In this document: positions 3,642 through 5,757 of the stretch, piece after piece
Layout: each line of letters opens with the position of its first letter
How positions within the stretch are numbered: the first letter of the stretch is position 1
From: Candidatus Doudnabacteria bacterium RIFCSPHIGHO2_02_FULL_46_11
GTDB taxonomy: Bacteria; Patescibacteriota; Doudnabacteria; UBA920; 2-02-FULL-46-11
Reading direction: 5' to 3'
Assembly: GCA_001779955.1 (NCBI GenBank)
Contig: MFES01000019.1
Location: 528-6,284, forward strand
DNA length: 5,757 nucleotides
Program-made: the position numbers and the translations under genes
The notes under the pieces: model-generated
Databases searched by the model: none
Seen by the model: the letters and a program-made list of their open reading frames with translations, nothing else
What the model was told of the DNA's origin: nothing

Positions 3642-5757
3642 ATGCTTAATAATAAATTCGACCTTCATTCCCCATTTAAACCCGCAGGCGACCAACCCCA
3701 GGCCATTGCCAAGCTTATCGAACTAATCAAGCAGGGCAATCGCAATCAGGTACTGTTAGGCATCACGGGCAGCGGGAAAACGTACAGCATGGCTAATGTT
3801 ATAGCCGAGCTGAACCGGCCGACCCTTATTATCACCCACAACAAAACCCTGACCGCCCAACTCGCTTCCGAATTTGAGGAATTCTTCCCGAACAATGCCG
3901 TGCATTATTTTGTTTCTTACTACGATTACTACCAGCCCGAAGCCTACCTCCCCCGCACTGATACTTACATCGAAAAAGAAACAGACATAAACGAAGAAAT
4001 AGACCGCCTGCGCAATGCCGCCACCCAAGCCCTCCTAACCCGGCGCGACGTAATTATTGTCGCTTCAGTCTCCTGTATTTATGGTTTGGGCAACCCGGCC
4101 GATTATTTGGAGCTGTCCATGTTCTTAAAAATAGGCCAAAGCATCAAGCGCGAAAAAATCCTGCGACGCCTGGTTGATTTACGCTATCACCGCAACGATT
4201 TGGAAATCCGCCGCGGTACTTACCGCGTGCGCGGCGACGTTTTGGAAATAAACCTGTCTTCCGAACAGCAGGCTTTAAAAATTTCTTTCTACGGCGATGA
4301 AATAGACAACATTGAGACAATTGATACGCTTACCGGCCGGGTAATTTCTAAACTCAAAGAAACCATTATTTTCCCGGCCAAGCACTTTGTTACAACCGAC
4401 GACAAAATGGATAAAGCCCATGACGGAATCAAGCAAGAACTGGAAACGCAAATCGCCTTTTTAGAAAAAAACGGAAAATTGCTCGAAGCCCAAAGAATCA
4501 AACAGCGCACCGAATTTGACCTTGAGATGATAAAAGAAACGGGCTACGTCAACGGCATTGAAAACTACTCGCGCCACATTGACGGGCGCACCCCCGGCTC
4601 TCCGCCAGGCACTCTAATAGATTATTTCCCGGACGATATCCTGCTCTTTATTGACGAGTCGCATCAAACTGTCCCCCAAATCAAGGGCATGTATGAAGGC
4701 GATCGCTCGCGCAAAACGACCTTGATAGAATATGGCTTCCGCCTGCCAAGCGCCCTGGATAATCGGCCTCTAAAATTCCAGGAATTTTTAGAAAAAACCA
4801 ACCAAATAACCTACGTGTCGGCCACGCCCGGGCCATATGAACTTCGCATGGCCTACGAAGAAAATTCAAATCCACCATCCGCCATTGGCGGAGGCGGACG
4901 AAATTCGAAATTAAAAAGCCCGCCAGAATATTCTCCGGAAATGCCCCTGGCGCAAATTATTCAGTACTGCCCGGCTATAGTCCAACAGGTTATAAGACCG
5001 ACCGGCCTTGTAGACCCAAAAATTTCCATCAAACCGATTAACGGCCAGGTAGACAGCGCCACAGAAGAAATTAAAAAACGCATAGCGGCCAATGAGCGCG
5101 TGCTTGTTACCACTCTGACTAAACGCATGGCCGAGGAACTATCCGAGTACCTGGCTGACCTCAATATCAAAGTCCACCATCTCCATTCTGAAATTATTAC
5201 CCTGGAAAGGCTGGAGATTCTGCGTGATTTACGCGCCGGAGTGTATGACGTCGTGGTTGGCATCAATCTGCTGCGCGAAGGCCTGGATTTGCCCGAGGTT
5301 TCTTTGGTTTTAATACTCGATGCCGATAAGGAAGGCTTTTTGCGCTCTGAAACTTCCCTAATTCAAACCATGGGCCGGGCGGCTCGTCATATTAACGGCC
5401 AGGTCATTATGTACGCTGATAGGGTTACCGGCTCCATGCAGCGAGCCATTGCCGAAACCCAAAGAAGGCGGCAAATTCAAGAAGCCTACAACAAAAAACA
5501 CGGCATCATGCCAAAAGGCATTGTTAAAAGTATACGCGAAAGCCGCTTATCCGGAGCAAAACCGGCTGGCCAAATTCTGGAAGAAGCCGGCGGCGAAGTG
5601 GATTTAAGCCGAATGAATATGTTGGAAATGAGGAATTATATTGCCGAACTGACAGATCAAATGGAACTGGCCGCCGACAATTTCGAATTCGAGCGGGCGG
5701 CAATGCTCCGTGACCGAATCAAACAGTTAAATGAACTCAAAAAAATGAAGAAACATA
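3642..5757 (+). CDS. uvrB: Excinuclease ABC subunit B (UvrB), 3' end cut by the window
   Basis: UvrB is the damage-verifying helicase-like core of nucleotide excision repair: it receives DNA from UvrA and recruits UvrC. In order, the sequence shows the N-terminal FKPAGDQPQAI (12-22), Walker A GITGSGKT (40-47), the beta-hairpin YYDYYQPEAYLPRTDTYIEK (about 90-110), the UvrA-interaction domain, the Walker B motif IDESH (Asp338-His341), motif III SATPGPYEL (393-401), RPTGLVDP (452-459), helicase motifs V-VI with INLLREGLDLPE and QTMGRAARH (575-583), and a C-terminal UVR domain (about 660-702) ending RAAMLRDRIKQL. 705 codons are visible and no stop is reached, but the UVR domain is essentially complete, so few residues are missing. 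The region between motif III and RPTGL is about 35-40 residues longer than usual and contains a palindromic repeat. The ATG at 3642 is the natural family start but has no Shine-Dalgarno. Confidence 0.97.
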   Translation, partial: MLNNKFDLHSPFKPAGDQPQAIAKLIELIKQGNRNQVLLGITGSGKTYSMANVIAELNRPTLIITHNKTLTAQLASEFEEFFPNNAVHYFVSYYDYYQPEAYLPRTDTYIEKETDINEEIDRLRNAATQALLTRRDVIIVASVSCIYGLGNPADYLELSMFLKIGQSIKREKILRRLVDLRYHRNDLEIRRGTYRVRGDVLEINLSSEQQALKISFYGDEIDNIETIDTLTGRVISKLKETIIFPAKHFVTTDDKMDKAHDGIKQELETQIAFLEKNGKLLEAQRIKQRTEFDLEMIKETGYVNGIENYSRHIDGRTPGSPPGTLIDYFPDDILLFIDESHQTVPQIKGMYEGDRSRKTTLIEYGFRLPSALDNRPLKFQEFLEKTNQITYVSATPGPYELRMAYEENSNPPSAIGGGGRNSKLKSPPEYSPEMPLAQIIQYCPAIVQQVIRPTGLVDPKISIKPINGQVDSATEEIKKRIAANERVLVTTLTKRMAEELSEYLADLNIKVHHLHSEIITLERLEILRDLRAGVYDVVVGINLLREGLDLPEVSLVLILDADKEGFLRSETSLIQTMGRAARHINGQVIMYADRVTGSMQRAIAETQRRRQIQEAYNKKHGIMPKGIVKSIRESRLSGAKPAGQILEEAGGEVDLSRMNMLEMRNYIAELTDQMELAADNFEFERAAMLRDRIKQLNELKKMKKH
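4862..4910 (+). repeat. GC-rich palindromic repeat inserted in frame within uvrB
   Basis: A 7-bp-arm palindrome TCCGCCA-T-TGGCGGA (4878-4892) is followed by another GGCGGA (4893-4898). The unit is bracketed by near-direct repeats AAATTCAAA (4862-4870) and AAATTCGAAA (4901-4910). It is read through as residues of the type NPPSAIGGGGRNS (410-422), a Pro/Gly-rich stretch that ordinary UvrB proteins lack. TCCGCC/GGCGGA palindromes are familiar to me as intergenic repeats in Patescibacteria genomes; this was not searched. Confidence 0.6.

Noticed and set aside
3756..5266. Several minus-strand ORFs inside uvrB
   Set aside because: All are antisense shadows of the clear uvrB reading frame.

Overview
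The window looks like a piece of a Candidate Phyla Radiation (Patescibacteria/Parcubacteria-like) genome. The reasons are the small, moderately AT-rich housekeeping genes, a FemAB-type peptidoglycan-bridge transferase, a stand-alone GIY-YIG protein, short intergenic gaps filled with AT-rich repeats, weak or missing Shine-Dalgarno sites, and ordinary use of TGA as a stop (so not a UGA-recoding lineage). This assignment is inference from gene content and style; there is no rRNA or other marker in the window.

Layout. Positions 1-413 are a GC-rich island on the minus strand: a perfect-consensus sigma70 promoter (420-448), a leader of about 180 nt with three hairpins, and a 71-aa unknown ORF with a very strong Shine-Dalgarno. 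Positions 474-1148 (minus) encode a LOG/TIGR00725-like Rossmann protein with its own extended -10 promoter, whose -35 lies in a 10-bp inverted repeat. Positions 1272-1350 hold an AT-rich palindromic repeat. Positions 1358-2377 (minus) encode a FemAB/FemX-like aminoacyl transferase. Positions 2377-2899 hold two adjacent, co-oriented elements with the same terminal inverted repeats: a 208-bp non-coding one and a 311-bp one whose only gene is a 72-aa GIY-YIG nuclease-like protein. Positions 2904-3464 (minus) are ruvA. From 3642 to the right edge (plus) runs uvrB, nearly complete, divergent from ruvA across a repeat-containing intergenic region with overlapping promoters.

The most notable object is the pair of terminal-inverted-repeat elements between ruvA and femAB. 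Their ends (TCCTGTATAACTTCCCC on one side, GGGGTAAATATACAGGA on the other) are almost identical between the two copies. Each copy is flanked by TGG(A/G), consistent with a short target-site duplication. Removing both elements and the extra flank copies recreates a TAATG overlap joining the ruvA stop to the femAB start. This suggests that a translationally coupled ruvA-femAB pair was split, and that the element end rebuilt the femAB ATG. With no transposase in sight, the GIY-YIG protein is the only candidate for a mobility enzyme. A second repeat insertion is seen inside uvrB, where a GC-rich palindrome lies in frame in a region that is about 35-40 residues longer than usual.

Functionally, RuvA (Holliday-junction branch migration) and UvrB (nucleotide excision repair) form a divergent DNA-repair pair. 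FemAB acts in cell-wall cross-bridge synthesis. The LOG-like protein and the 71-aa ORF have no assignable pathway here.
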